Shown: in pieces, positions 33,848 through 42,343 of the stretch
Layout of the letters: each line of letters opens with the position of its first letter
Numbering within the stretch: position 1 is the first letter of the stretch
Assembly: GCA_029980465.1 (NCBI GenBank)
Contig: JARYIJ010000001.1
Coordinates: 1,054,001 to 1,118,000 of the forward strand
DNA from: Pseudolabrys sp.
GTDB lineage: Bacteria > Pseudomonadota > Alphaproteobacteria > Rhizobiales > Xanthobacteraceae
Reading direction: 5' to 3'
DNA: 64,000 bases
Translations under genes and position numbers: made by a program
The notes under the pieces: generated by a model
Seen by the model: only the letters and a program-made list of their open reading frames with translations
What the model was told of the DNA's origin: nothing
The model's database searches: none

Positions 33848-34471
33848 TTACACCGCGTTGAGCCAGCCGGAACGGATCGGGAAGCCCTCGCCGCCCAGCA
33901 GCGTGATCGTTTCATAGAGCGGCAAGCCGACCACGTTGGTGTAGGAGCCGACCAGCTTGACGACGAACGTGCCGGCAATGCCCTGCACGGCATAACCGCC
34001 CGCCTTGCCGCGCCACTCACCGGAGGCAAGGTAGGTCTCGATATCCTCGGACGACAGCCGCTTGAACCGCACGCGGGTCTCGACCAGCCGCTGGCGGAAC
34101 GCTTCGCGCGGCGTCACGAGGCAGATCGCGGTATAGACGCGATGATTGCGGCCCGACAGGAGCCGCAGGCATTGCCCCGCCTCGTCGAGCATCTCGGCCT
34201 TCGGCAGGATGCGGCGGCCGACGGCGACGACGGTATCGGCCGCGAGGATATAGGCGCCGCGCAATTCGTCATCGAGCTTGACGGCCTCGAGCGCCGCGAA
34301 CGCCTTGGCGTGCGCCAGCCGCGTCGCATGCGCGCGCGGCAGCTCGCCGCGGCGCGGCGTCTCGTCGATGTCGACGGGCTTGAGCGCGTCCGGCTCGATC
34401 CCGGCCTGATTGACCAGAGCGAGGCGGCGCGGCGAACCGGAGGCGAGGACGAATTTGGGACGGCCGATCAT
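33848..34471 (-). CDS. maf: Maf-family nucleotide pyrophosphatase
   Basis: 207 residues. Signature ASGSPRR is near 10-16, then [23 protein letters not shown] with the catalytic Asp, and [12 protein letters not shown] near 155. All are conserved Maf motifs. The family hydrolyses non-canonical or methylated nucleoside triphosphates to monophosphates in the cytoplasm, and this form fits the YhdE/YceF-type. It is 61 bases downstream of the low-molecular-weight phosphatase. In many relatives infA lies between these two genes, but the gap here is too small for it. Confidence 0.92.
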   Translation of the reverse strand: MIGRPKFVLASGSPRRLALVNQAGIEPDALKPVDIDETPRRGELPRAHATRLAHAKAFAALEAVKLDDELRGAYILAADTVVAVGRRILPKAEMLDEAGQCLRLLSGRNHRVYTAICLVTPREAFRQRLVETRVRFKRLSSEDIETYLASGEWRGKAGGYAVQGIAGTFVVKLVGSYTNVVGLPLYETITLLGGEGFPIRSGWLNAV

Positions 34472-34532
34472 GAGGCTGGCTGGCGTTTCGGCGGCAAGCT
34501 ATCGGAGCGCTCCGACGAGGGCAAGGAACGCC

Positions 34533-34997
34533 CTATTCGTTGCCGGGTGTCTCCCCGCCAAATCGCGCCCGGATATTGGCGATCAATTGGTCCCGCAGCG
34601 CGCGATAGGCGTCGAGCCGCTGCTCGCGGTTGCCTTCGACGCCGGTCGGATCGGGCATCGGCCAGTATTCGACCGCCGTGCCGGTTCGGGCGCCGACCTC
34701 GAGCCCCTTGTGATGCGCGGCGGGCGTCAGCGTAACGATAAGATCGAAGTTCAGCCCTTCGAGATCCTCGTAGTCCTCGAAGCCGATCGGCCGGTGCTTC
34801 GCAATATCGATGCCGATCTCGTCCATGACCGCGACGGCGAACGGATCGAGATCGCCCGAATCGACACCGACCGACGCCGTCGAAATGCCCGCCCCGAACA
34901 TCTGCCGCAGCAGCGCTTCCGCCATTGGCGAACGCACCGCGTTCATGTTGCAGGCGAACAGCACGGAAGACGGGCGCGCGGCGCGCTCGGACGGCAT
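34533..34997 (-). CDS. Low-molecular-weight protein-tyrosine-phosphatase-like protein
   Basis: 154 residues of the LMW-PTP/ArsC-like fold. The P-loop is FACNMNAVRSPMAEALL with Cys16, Arg22 and Ser23. The motif CNMNAVRS, with Asn after Cys, is typical of the alphaproteobacterial subgroup next to hisD. A DP motif (MPDPTG) near 113 supplies the general-acid Asp. It may dephosphorylate tyrosine or arsenate-like substrates, and its real substrate in this operon is not known. It follows UPF0262 by six bases. Confidence 0.88.
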   Translation of the reverse strand: MPSERAARPSSVLFACNMNAVRSPMAEALLRQMFGAGISTASVGVDSGDLDPFAVAVMDEIGIDIAKHRPIGFEDYEDLEGLNFDLIVTLTPAAHHKGLEVGARTGTAVEYWPMPDPTGVEGNREQRLDAYRALRDQLIANIRARFGGETPGNE

Positions 34998-35003
34998 CGC
35001 CGA

Positions 35004-35516
35004 TCAGCCCTTCCAGTGCAGCACGCAGATCAGCGTGAACAGGCGGCGCGCCGTGTCCATGTCGAGCGCGACCTTGTCCTTGAGTCGCTCCATCAGGATG
35101 CGCGAGCCCTCGTTGTGGACGCCGCGCCGTCCCATGTCGAGCGCCTCGATCTTGTCGGGCGTCGCGGTGCGGATGGCCTGATAGTAGCTGTCGCAGATCG
35201 TGTAGTAGTCCTTCACGATCCGGCGCAGCGGCGACAGCGACAGCAGATGCGCCACCACCGGCTCGCCGTCCTCGCGCCGGATGTCGAAGACGAGCCGCGC
35301 GCCGTCGACCTTGAGGTGCAGCGCGTACGGACCGGAATCGTCGTCGCGCGGCGCGAACGAGTTCTGCTCCAGCAGGTCGTAGATCGCGATCTCGCGCTCG
35401 TGCTCGACGTCCGGGTTCGAACGGCCGATCGACTCCTCATCGAGCTCGACCTTGACCAGGCATTGCCGTCCGCCGGGCGGCGCTCGCTTGCTGTCACCCT
35501 GCGCCTTGGCGTTCAT
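35004..35516 (-). CDS. UPF0262 family protein
   Basis: 170 residues. The N-terminal half has [20 protein letters not shown] and [13 protein letters not shown], then [39 protein letters not shown] and [17 protein letters not shown], the standard UPF0262 text found in Hyphomicrobiales behind hisD. Function is unknown. The frame is open upstream into hisD, but the ATG at 35516 overlaps the hisD stop as ATGA and gives the family length. Cytoplasmic. Confidence 0.92.
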   Translation of the reverse strand: MNAKAQGDSKRAPPGGRQCLVKVELDEESIGRSNPDVEHEREIAIYDLLEQNSFAPRDDDSGPYALHLKVDGARLVFDIRREDGEPVVAHLLSLSPLRRIVKDYYTICDSYYQAIRTATPDKIEALDMGRRGVHNEGSRILMERLKDKVALDMDTARRLFTLICVLHWKG

Positions 35517-36808
35517 TTGAGGTTGAGCCGGATCGCGACCGAGCGCGCGTGCGCGTCGAGGCCCTCGGCCTCGCCGAGCGCGATCGCGGCGGGACCGAGT
35601 GCGCGAAGCTGATCCGGCCCGCATTTGAGAATCGACGTGCGCTTCATGAAGTCGAGCACGCCGAGGCCGGACGAGAACCGCGCCGAGCGCGCGGTCGGCA
35701 GCACATGGTTGGAGCCGGCCACATAGTCGCCGATCGCTTCCGGCGTGTGCGAGCCGAGGAAGATCGCACCGGCGTTGCGGATGCGTGCCGCGAGGGCATC
35801 GGCATCCTTCGTTTCGATCTCGAGGTGCTCGGGCGCCAGCGCGTCCGCCAGCGCGACCGCATCGTCGAGCGCGGCGACCGTGATGATGGCGCCGAAATCG
35901 CGCCATGACGCGGCGGCAATCTGCGCGCGCGGCAGCGTCTTGAGCTGCCCGCTCACCGCCTGCTCGACGCGGTCGGCGAGACCGGCATCGTCGGTGATCA
36001 GGATCGATTGCGCGCTGGCGTCGTGCTCGGCCTGCGCCAAAAGATCGGCGGCGATCCAGTCCGCGTTGGCGGAGCCGTCGGCGACGATCAGGACCTCGGA
36101 CGGGCCGGCGATCATGTCGATGCCGACCTTGCCGAACACCAGCCGTTTCGCCGCCGCGACATAGGCATTGCCGGGGCCGACGATCTTCGCCACCGGCCTG
36201 ATGGTCTTTGTGCCGTGCGCCAGCGCGGCGACGGCCTGCGCGCCGCCGATGCGATAGATTTCATCGACACCGGCGAGCTTCGCCGCCGCCAGCACCAGCG
36301 GATTGAGCACGCCATCGGGCGACGGCACCACCATGACGACGCGTGGCACGCCGGCGACTTTGGCCGGCACGGCGTTCATCAGCACGGACGACGGATAGGC
36401 GGCGGTGCCGCCCGGAACATAGAGTCCGACCGCCTCGATCGCGGTCCAGCGCGCGCCCATCTCGACGCCGATCGGATCGACATAGTGGTCGTCGGCCGGC
36501 TTCTGGCGCCGGTGATGCGAAGCGATGCGGTCGCGCGCCAGCTTCAGCGCCTCGACCGCGCGCGGCTCGCAGGCCGCCTCGGCCGCGTCGACCTCGGCGG
36601 CGCCGATACGCATCGATGTTCTGGAAAGGTCGAGCCGGTCGAACTTGTGCGTCAGGTCGATGACGGCGTCGTCACCGCGCGCCACGACATCGGCGATGAT
36701 CGCCCGCGCCGCCTGCTCGACATCGGCCGACGCCTCACGCTTGACCGCGAGGAACGCCGTGAAGCGCTCATTGAAATCCGCTGATTTGCTGTCGAGACGA
36801 AGCGGCAT
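35513..36808 (-). CDS. hisD: Histidinol dehydrogenase
   Basis: 431 residues. It oxidises L-histidinol to L-histidine with two NAD, the last step of histidine synthesis, using zinc. Recognisable blocks are [76 protein letters not shown] (zinc ligands Gln/His), APEHLEI and [18 protein letters not shown] with GSNHVLPT. The ATG at 36808 gives the usual length. A frame-open extension of 12 codons upstream is not needed. Part of the conserved murA-DUF2948-hisD-UPF0262 order. Confidence 0.96.
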   Translation of the reverse strand: MPLRLDSKSADFNERFTAFLAVKREASADVEQAARAIIADVVARGDDAVIDLTHKFDRLDLSRTSMRIGAAEVDAAEAACEPRAVEALKLARDRIASHHRRQKPADDHYVDPIGVEMGARWTAIEAVGLYVPGGTAAYPSSVLMNAVPAKVAGVPRVVMVVPSPDGVLNPLVLAAAKLAGVDEIYRIGGAQAVAALAHGTKTIRPVAKIVGPGNAYVAAAKRLVFGKVGIDMIAGPSEVLIVADGSANADWIAADLLAQAEHDASAQSILITDDAGLADRVEQAVSGQLKTLPRAQIAAASWRDFGAIITVAALDDAVALADALAPEHLEIETKDADALAARIRNAGAIFLGSHTPEAIGDYVAGSNHVLPTARSARFSSGLGVLDFMKRTSILKCGPDQLRALGPAAIALGEAEGLDAHARSVAIRLNLK

Positions 36809-36894
36809 GACCGGCGAACTGCGTTCACGTGACGGGGCAGTCACAGGTCATGGGTGATCGCCCTTGAGGCGTCAACCCCGCCGAACGATCAAGC

Positions 36895-37368
36895 TTAAGC
36901 GGTCTGGATGTCGCTCTCGACGTGCTTCGGGCACGTCGCGGTGGTCCAGGTCGGGCCGAGGTCGGCCAGCTCGGCTTCGAGACATTCGACCTCGAGCCGC
37001 AGGGCGCCGCCACCGGAGAACATCAGCGTGACGACGCCGGCCGGCGCGTCAGTCTCGGCGAATTCGACCGCCAGCAGGTTCAGCACGGCGTCCTTGCGCT
37101 GCGGGCTCAGGTCGCGACATTTGCAGGAGCGAACCCGCTCGAACCGCAAGGCGGCGCGGCGGCGGCGGTATTCCGGGGTGGCGGACTGGGCGCCCTCCCA
37201 GTCGAACCGGTTGAGCCCGATGACCAGCCGATGCTCCTGCGGCCGCCACAGCACTTCGTCGGTCTTGACGATGGCGTCCTGCAGATGGGCCGATACGACC
37301 TCGAGGTCTTCGCCGTCGAGAGCAACAAACTTCAACAGGTCAATATGGCTGTCCGGCATGGCGTCCAT
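36895..37368 (-). CDS. DUF2948 family protein
   Basis: 157 residues. Blocks LLKFVALDGEDLEVVSAHLQ, RFDWEGA, CKCRDLSPQRKDAVLNLLAV and MFSGGGALRLEVECLEAELA are those of DUF2948, a family restricted mainly to alphaproteobacteria and encoded between murA and hisD. The role is unknown. The cysteine pair CKC is conserved in what I remember of the family. It lies 86 bases before hisD. Cytoplasmic, no signal. Confidence 0.9.
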   Translation of the reverse strand: MDAMPDSHIDLLKFVALDGEDLEVVSAHLQDAIVKTDEVLWRPQEHRLVIGLNRFDWEGAQSATPEYRRRRAALRFERVRSCKCRDLSPQRKDAVLNLLAVEFAETDAPAGVVTLMFSGGGALRLEVECLEAELADLGPTWTTATCPKHVESDIQTA

Positions 37369-37427
37369 CGCTGGGCTCGTTATCGCTAGTTAGGCAGGCC
37401 CGCCGGACTGTTCAAGCGCCGGACCCG

Positions 37428-38129
37428 TCAGAATGCCGGTTCGAGTCCTGCCGCCGTCCAGCGACCGCGCCCGGCCGGATCCCTCAGGGCCGACAGCAAT
37501 GCCGCCGCAGCCTCCTTCTGGGCGCTCCTGGCATGGATCGCGCCAGTATAAGTGTTGGCATTGTCGAGCTCGGCCGGCAATGGACCGGCGACAGCCGCGC
37601 CCTTCACCGTCAGGATCTCGCTGATAAACGTGGTGCCGAGATCGGCCTCGCCGTCGACCACCGCCTGCGCCACTTCGAAGCCGCGCTTCTTGAGCACGGC
37701 CGTCCTGTTGACCCGATCGGCGATGCCGAGCCGCTCAAGCAGTCCGGCGAAGAAAGTGCCGGACGAGCCGCCGCCCTTCGGGTCGGAATAGGAGACCGCC
37801 CTTGCTTCGAGCAACGCCTGCTTGAATGCCTCCACCGTCGCGATGTCGGGCCCCGGCGCACCCTCGCGGACGACGACGCCGGTGCGCGTGCGACCGAGAG
37901 TCCTGACGCTGCCGGGCACGAACACTCCGCCCTTGCCGAGCGCCGCGACAGCGGACTCCGACAGGATCGCGACGTCTGTCACCTCGCCGCCCCCAAGACG
38001 CTCGCGCAGCGAACCGACTGTCGCGAAATTGAGGTCGAGCGCGTGGCCGTTCGCCCTGGCCCATTCGTTGCCGATGAGCGTTACCATCGCCTGCACGGCG
38101 CCGGCGCTCATCACCTTGATCCTGGCCAT
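37428..38129 (-). CDS. ModA-like substrate-binding-fold protein without signal peptide
   Basis: 233 residues with the type II periplasmic-binding fold of molybdate-binding-like proteins: IKVMSAGAVQAMVTLIGNEW, DVAILSESAVAALGKGG, VSYSDPKGGGSSGTFFAGLL, VAQAVVDGEADLGTTFISEI. Unlike true ModA it begins directly with the first beta strand and has no signal peptide. It may be cytosolic, or its export signal may have been lost. The ATG at 38129 is preferred because AAGGGA lies six bases upstream. An ATG six bases further up is too close. It sits between DUF2948 and a palindromic repeat. No transporter genes nearby. Confidence 0.78.
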   Translation of the reverse strand: MARIKVMSAGAVQAMVTLIGNEWARANGHALDLNFATVGSLRERLGGGEVTDVAILSESAVAALGKGGVFVPGSVRTLGRTRTGVVVREGAPGPDIATVEAFKQALLEARAVSYSDPKGGGSSGTFFAGLLERLGIADRVNRTAVLKKRGFEVAQAVVDGEADLGTTFISEILTVKGAAVAGPLPAELDNANTYTGAIHARSAQKEAAAALLSALRDPAGRGRWTAAGLEPAF

Positions 38130-38144
38130 ATTCATTCCCTTAAT

Positions 38145-38272
38145 CTGTCATTCCGGTGCGGCGCGCAGCGGCGAACCCGGAATCCAGATAGCATATCCGC
38201 ATATGCCTCTGGATTCCGGGTCCACGCCCATAGGCGTCGAAGACGCGCGATGGGCGCGTCCCGGAATGACAG
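38145..38272. repeat. Palindromic intergenic repeat with nested hairpins
   Basis: The 128-base element starts with CTGTCATTCCGG and ends with its exact reverse complement CCGGAATGACAG. Inside, CCCGGAATCCAGA (from ~38173) and TCTGGATTCCGGG form a second hairpin, and a third imperfect one lies around GACGCGCGATGGGCGCGTC. This layout is that of dispersed repeats common in Bradyrhizobium-type genomes. It occupies the whole space between murA and the ModA-like gene and could act as a transcription attenuator or terminator there. Confidence 0.85.
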
Positions 38273-38280
38273 GTCTTGTC

Positions 38281-39570
38281 TTAAGCGCTCAGCCGCTCGA
38301 TCTGCGCGCCGCAGGCGCCGAGCTTGGCCTCGAGCCGCTCGAAGCCGCGATCGAGATGATAGACGCGGTTCACCGTCGTCTCGCCTTCCGCGGCCAGCGC
38401 GGCGATGACCAGCGACACCGAGGCGCGCAGGTCCGTCGCCATCACCGGCGCGCCGCGCAGGCGCTTGACGCCCTCGATCGTGGCCGTGTCGCCGTGGAGC
38501 TGGATGCGCGCGCCGAGACGCGCCAGCTCCTGCACATGCATGAAGCGGTTCTCGAAGATCGTCTCGGTGATGTGAGAGGTGCCGTCGGCGCGCGTCATCA
38601 GCGCCATCAGTTGCGCCTGCAGGTCGGTCGGAAAGCCGGGAAACGGCGCCGTCGAAACATCGATCGGGCGCAGATCGGAGCCGTTGCGCGCGATGCGGAT
38701 GCCTTCGTTGGTTTCCGTCACGGTCGCGCCGGCGCGGCCGATCACATCGAGCGCGGCCTGCAGCAGCGGCGCGCGCGCGTTCTGCAGCAGCACGTCGCCG
38801 CCGGTCATCGCCACCGCCATCGCGTAGGTGCCGGTCTCGATGCGGTCCGGCAGCACGGAGTGCCGCGCGCCGTTGAGCCTGTCGACGCCTTCGACCACGA
38901 TCCGCGGCGTTCCCGCGCCGCTGATCCTGGCGCCCATCTTGTTGAGGCAGTCGGCGACGTCGGCTACTTCCGGCTCGCGCGCCGCGTTTTCGATTTCCGT
39001 CGTGCCGCGCGCCAGCGTCGCCGCCATCAGCGCGGTATGCGTGCCGCCGACCGTGACCTTCGGGAACACGATCCTGCCGCCGCGCAATCCCTTCTTGGCG
39101 CGGGCAATGACGTAACCGCCGTCGATCTCGATCTCGGCGCCGAGCGCCTGCATCGCCATGATGAGCAGGTCGACGGGCCGCGTGCCGATGGCGCAGCCGC
39201 CCGGCATCGACACCCGCGCCTCGCCCATGCGCGCGACCAGAGGCGCGATGACCCAGAAGCTCGCGCGCATCTGCGACACCATCTCGTAGGGCGCGGTGGT
39301 GTCGACGATCTGCTTCGCCGAGATGTGGATGGTGCGGCCGCCGTTCGGATCGGCGCCCGAGCGCTTGCCGGCGATCATGATGTCGACGCCGTGATTGCCG
39401 AGGATGCGCTGCAGCAGCACGACGTCGGCAAGCCGCGGCACGTTTTCGAGAATGAGCGTCTCGTCGGTGAGCAAGCCGGCGATCATCAACGGCAGCGTCG
39501 CGTTCTTGGCGCCCGAGATCGGGATGGTCCCGTTCAGCCGCTGCCCGCCGACAATCCTGATGCGATCCAT
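38281..39570 (-). CDS. murA: UDP-N-acetylglucosamine 1-carboxyvinyltransferase
   Basis: 429 residues. It transfers enolpyruvate from PEP to UDP-GlcNAc, the first committed step of peptidoglycan synthesis. Conserved blocks are [18 protein letters not shown] with the Lys-Asn pair near 22, [40 protein letters not shown] with the PEP-binding fosfomycin-target Cys, [20 protein letters not shown] and [13 protein letters not shown] at the end. Length and motifs are complete. It reads away from a small basic protein gene and ends just before the palindromic repeat. Confidence 0.97.
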   Translation of the reverse strand: MDRIRIVGGQRLNGTIPISGAKNATLPLMIAGLLTDETLILENVPRLADVVLLQRILGNHGVDIMIAGKRSGADPNGGRTIHISAKQIVDTTAPYEMVSQMRASFWVIAPLVARMGEARVSMPGGCAIGTRPVDLLIMAMQALGAEIEIDGGYVIARAKKGLRGGRIVFPKVTVGGTHTALMAATLARGTTEIENAAREPEVADVADCLNKMGARISGAGTPRIVVEGVDRLNGARHSVLPDRIETGTYAMAVAMTGGDVLLQNARAPLLQAALDVIGRAGATVTETNEGIRIARNGSDLRPIDVSTAPFPGFPTDLQAQLMALMTRADGTSHITETIFENRFMHVQELARLGARIQLHGDTATIEGVKRLRGAPVMATDLRASVSLVIAALAAEGETTVNRVYHLDRGFERLEAKLGACGAQIERLSA

Positions 39571-39638
39571 TATGCCCCCGGAAATCTCGCCCGCCGGTCC
39601 GTCACATCGCCGCCCGATTGCGGCGAAAGTCCGGCCTG

Positions 39639-39800
39639 TTAGCGCTTGCGGCCGTTCCCTGTCGAATCGCCCGCCGTCCCGCTCGCGGCCCGACCCCGCG
39701 CCTGGGCCTTGCGGCGCTTGAGGTTTTCACGCAATTGCCGCGCCAGCCGCTCCTCGCGCGTCGCGCCCGACGGCGTTCTGGCTGAGGTTTTTTCGGTCAT
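39639..39800 (-). CDS. Small basic conserved protein upstream of murA
   Basis: 53 residues, strongly basic, with the core [20 protein letters not shown] forming one amphipathic helix. From memory, short proteins with LRENLKRRK lie directly before murA in many Hyphomicrobiales, which supports a real gene. The role is unknown. A DNA- or RNA-associated or assembly function is possible from composition alone. The frame is open far upstream but the rest overlaps tRNA-Thr and is not coding. The start at 39800 gives the family-like size. Confidence 0.7.
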   Translation of the reverse strand: MTEKTSARTPSGATREERLARQLRENLKRRKAQARGRAASGTAGDSTGNGRKR

Positions 39801-39901
39801 TCCGCACCATAGAGACGGTCCGCCGCGCGTGCAAAGCGCGGCTCGACATAAGGTCAATGATCGGATATTCGCTGGCGCGCCGGGCTTAAAGCCCTCGCGA
39901 T

Positions 39902-39976
39902 GCTGCCGTAGCTCAGTGGTAGAGCACCCCCTTGGTAAGGGGGAGGTCGAGTGTTCAATCCACTCCGGCAGCACCA
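39902..39976 (+). tRNA. tRNA-Thr (anticodon GGT)
   Basis: 75 bases with encoded CCA. Acceptor stem GCTGCCG pairs with CGGCAGC, discriminator A. The anticodon stem is CCCCC/GGGGG with loop TTGGTAA, giving GGT for threonine ACC codons. The T-arm contains GTGTTCAATCCAC. All stems pair. It is intact and sits between murA and the GGDEF-EAL gene, reading away from murA. Confidence 0.97.
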
Positions 39977-39993
39977 GCCGCGCACAAGCTGCG

Positions 39994-42192
39994 TCAGCTC
40001 GCGATGGACAACCTGCGCTTTTTGTCGGACGGGCGTCCGACCAGCTCCGCATAGAACGCAATCGGCTGCGGGCGGCCGATGAGGTAACCCTGCACGCCGT
40101 CGCACGACGCCCGGGCGAGGAAGGCGCGCTGCTCCTCGGTCTCGACACCCTCGGCGACCACCGGCAACTGCAGGCCACGGCCCAGCCCGATCACGGCGCG
40201 CACGATGGCCGCCGACTGCGGGTTGTTGAGCAGGTTGGCGATGAAGACCTGGTCGATCTTGATCTTGTCGAGCGGAAACGACTGCAGATACGACAATGAC
40301 GAGTAGCCCGTGCCGAAGTCGTCCATCGCGATGTGCACGCCCATGTTCTTCAGCCGGCGCAGGATGGACATCGCGCGGGAGAAGTCGCCGATCAGCACGC
40401 CCTCGGTGATCTCGAGCTCGAGACGCTGCGGCGACAGCCCGGTCTCGAGCAACGCGGCATGAACGACGTTGACCAGCTCGCCGTGCTGGAACTGCACCGG
40501 CGACAGGTTGACCGCGATCGACAGCGGCTTCGGCCATGACGCCGCCTCGCGGCACGCCGTCCGCAAAATCCACTCGCCGAGCGGGATGATGAGGCCGCTC
40601 TCCTCGGCCAGCGGAATGAAAGTCGACGGCGGCACCATGCCCTGCCGCGGATGATGCCAGCGCACCAGCGCCTCGAAACCGATAATCGTGCCGTCCATCG
40701 TCGACTGCGGCTGGTAGTACAGCTCGAGTTCGTCGTTGGCGAGCGCCTGACGCAGGTCGTGCTGCAAGGCGCGCTTCTCGCGCAACTGCTTGTCCATGTC
40801 CGGCTTGAAGAAGCGGATCGAGCCGCGCGATTCCAGCTTGGCGCGGTAGAGCGCCGCCTCGGCGTTCGCCAGCAGGCCAGTCGTGTCGGCCGCGTCCAGC
40901 GGGAAGATCGCGACGCCGATCGTGATGCTGGCGCTGATGCGATGGCCCTCGATCTCGAAATCGGCCACCAGGGTGTCGCGCAAGCGCTCGGCCAGCGCCT
41001 CCGCACCATCCGGCTGCGGACCGGTCGGCGTGACCGCCGCGAATTCGTCGCCGCCGGTGCGCGCGATGAAGGCGCCCTGCGACGCGTCCGCCAGCCGGTC
41101 GGCCATCTGGCGTAGCAATTCGTCGCCGGTCACCGGGCCGAAGGTATCGTTGATGGCCTTGAAGCGGTCGACGTCCATGCACAGCACGGCGAAGCTCTCG
41201 CCGTTGCCGGCGGCGATCTTCAGCGTCGATTCGAGGCACTCGTTGAAGGCAATGCGGTTCGGCAGATCCGTCATCGAATCGTGATGCGCCATGTAGGTGA
41301 TGCGGGCGGCATCGCGCTTGCGCTGCGTGACGTCGTCGAGCACGCTGATGATGTATTGTGGCGCGCCGTCGGCGCCCGGCACCGGCAGCCGCAATTCGCT
41401 GACGACGCGATTGTCGCCCGCGGTGGTCGGCACCAGATGCTCGCCGAAAAGAACCTCGTGACCGGCTTCAAGCACCTCAAGGTCGCGCATCATGATGCGC
41501 TCGGCCAGCTCCGGGGCAAACACCTCGGCGGCGCTCTTGCCGACCATGCGATCGTTCGAACCGAAGAATTTCTCGGCGGCGCGATTGATCAGCCGATAGC
41601 GGAAATCGCTGACGCTTTTGACGACGATCGGGGTCGGCACGTGATGAATGACGGCGTCGAGGAATGCCTCGGCCTGCTTGAGCTCGCGCTCGGCGCGCGT
41701 GCGCTCGGTGATGTCCTCGTGTGTCGCGACCCAGCCGCCACCCGCCATCGGCTGGTTGACGCCGGCGATGACGCGGCCGTCGGGAAGCTGCACGGTGATG
41801 GTGAAACGCTCGCCGCGATTGAGCTTCTTGGCCATGTCGGCCTGATACGCATCGATGTCGAGCGGGAACGTTCCCGTTGCCACCCGCGCCTCGAGCAGAT
41901 CCTTCAGCGAGCAGCCGCGCCAGATCCGCTTCGGATCGATGCTGTACATCTCGACGTAACGCTGGTTCCAGACGAGCAGCCTGTTGTCCGCGTCGAACAT
42001 GCACAGGCCCTGCACCATGTTGTTGGTGGCGGCGTCGAGCAGGCGGTTCTGCTCGCGCACGCGATTGAGCACGACGCGCACAAGGATCGACGCGAGATAG
42101 ATGGTTGCGGCAAGAATCGTCGTGAGCGCCGCGAGCTCGTAAGCCACGAGCTGCGGGGCCTGGTCGCCGATCCAGTTCAAGATCTCGAGCAT
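39994..42192 (-). CDS. PAS-GGDEF-EAL cyclic-di-GMP signalling protein
   Basis: 732 residues. One N-terminal transmembrane helix (~18-42) is followed by two PAS-type sensor domains (about 50-165 and 170-290). The GGDEF domain has an intact GGDEF at 380-384, and the EAL domain has EAL at 507-509, DDFGTGYSS and the late AEGVET intact. Both the diguanylate-cyclase and phosphodiesterase active sites thus look usable, so it may do either or one may be regulatory. Bound to the inner membrane with cytoplasmic enzymes. The ATG at 42192 is preceded by GGGGTGCGCG. Ligand of the PAS domains unknown. Confidence 0.93.
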   Translation of the reverse strand: MLEILNWIGDQAPQLVAYELAALTTILAATIYLASILVRVVLNRVREQNRLLDAATNNMVQGLCMFDADNRLLVWNQRYVEMYSIDPKRIWRGCSLKDLLEARVATGTFPLDIDAYQADMAKKLNRGERFTITVQLPDGRVIAGVNQPMAGGGWVATHEDITERTRAERELKQAEAFLDAVIHHVPTPIVVKSVSDFRYRLINRAAEKFFGSNDRMVGKSAAEVFAPELAERIMMRDLEVLEAGHEVLFGEHLVPTTAGDNRVVSELRLPVPGADGAPQYIISVLDDVTQRKRDAARITYMAHHDSMTDLPNRIAFNECLESTLKIAAGNGESFAVLCMDVDRFKAINDTFGPVTGDELLRQMADRLADASQGAFIARTGGDEFAAVTPTGPQPDGAEALAERLRDTLVADFEIEGHRISASITIGVAIFPLDAADTTGLLANAEAALYRAKLESRGSIRFFKPDMDKQLREKRALQHDLRQALANDELELYYQPQSTMDGTIIGFEALVRWHHPRQGMVPPSTFIPLAEESGLIIPLGEWILRTACREAASWPKPLSIAVNLSPVQFQHGELVNVVHAALLETGLSPQRLELEITEGVLIGDFSRAMSILRRLKNMGVHIAMDDFGTGYSSLSYLQSFPLDKIKIDQVFIANLLNNPQSAAIVRAVIGLGRGLQLPVVAEGVETEEQRAFLARASCDGVQGYLIGRPQPIAFYAELVGRPSDKKRRLSIAS

Positions 42193-42343
42193 CGCGCACC
42201 CCGGCGGCATGCTGCCTGCCAACGGGACACCGTAGGCGCGCGATGTTTGGCGCCGATTAACGCGCCGCCGCCGATTTGGTTAAACGCCTGTTAGCCCTAC
42301 AGCGAAGTAAATAAGGGGCTTAATCCCGGCGAAAAACGGCGGT

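Noticed and set aside
32693..34735. Very long open frame (~680 codons) opposite the ligase, maf and phosphatase genes
   Set aside because: It is antisense to three well-recognised genes, with Arg/Asp/Ala-biased text typical of shadow frames in GC-rich DNA. No motif or ribosome-binding site.
39639..41239. Open frames crossing tRNA-Thr on the minus strand
   Set aside because: They run through an intact tRNA gene. Only the short 53-residue murA-proximal protein inside one of them is accepted.
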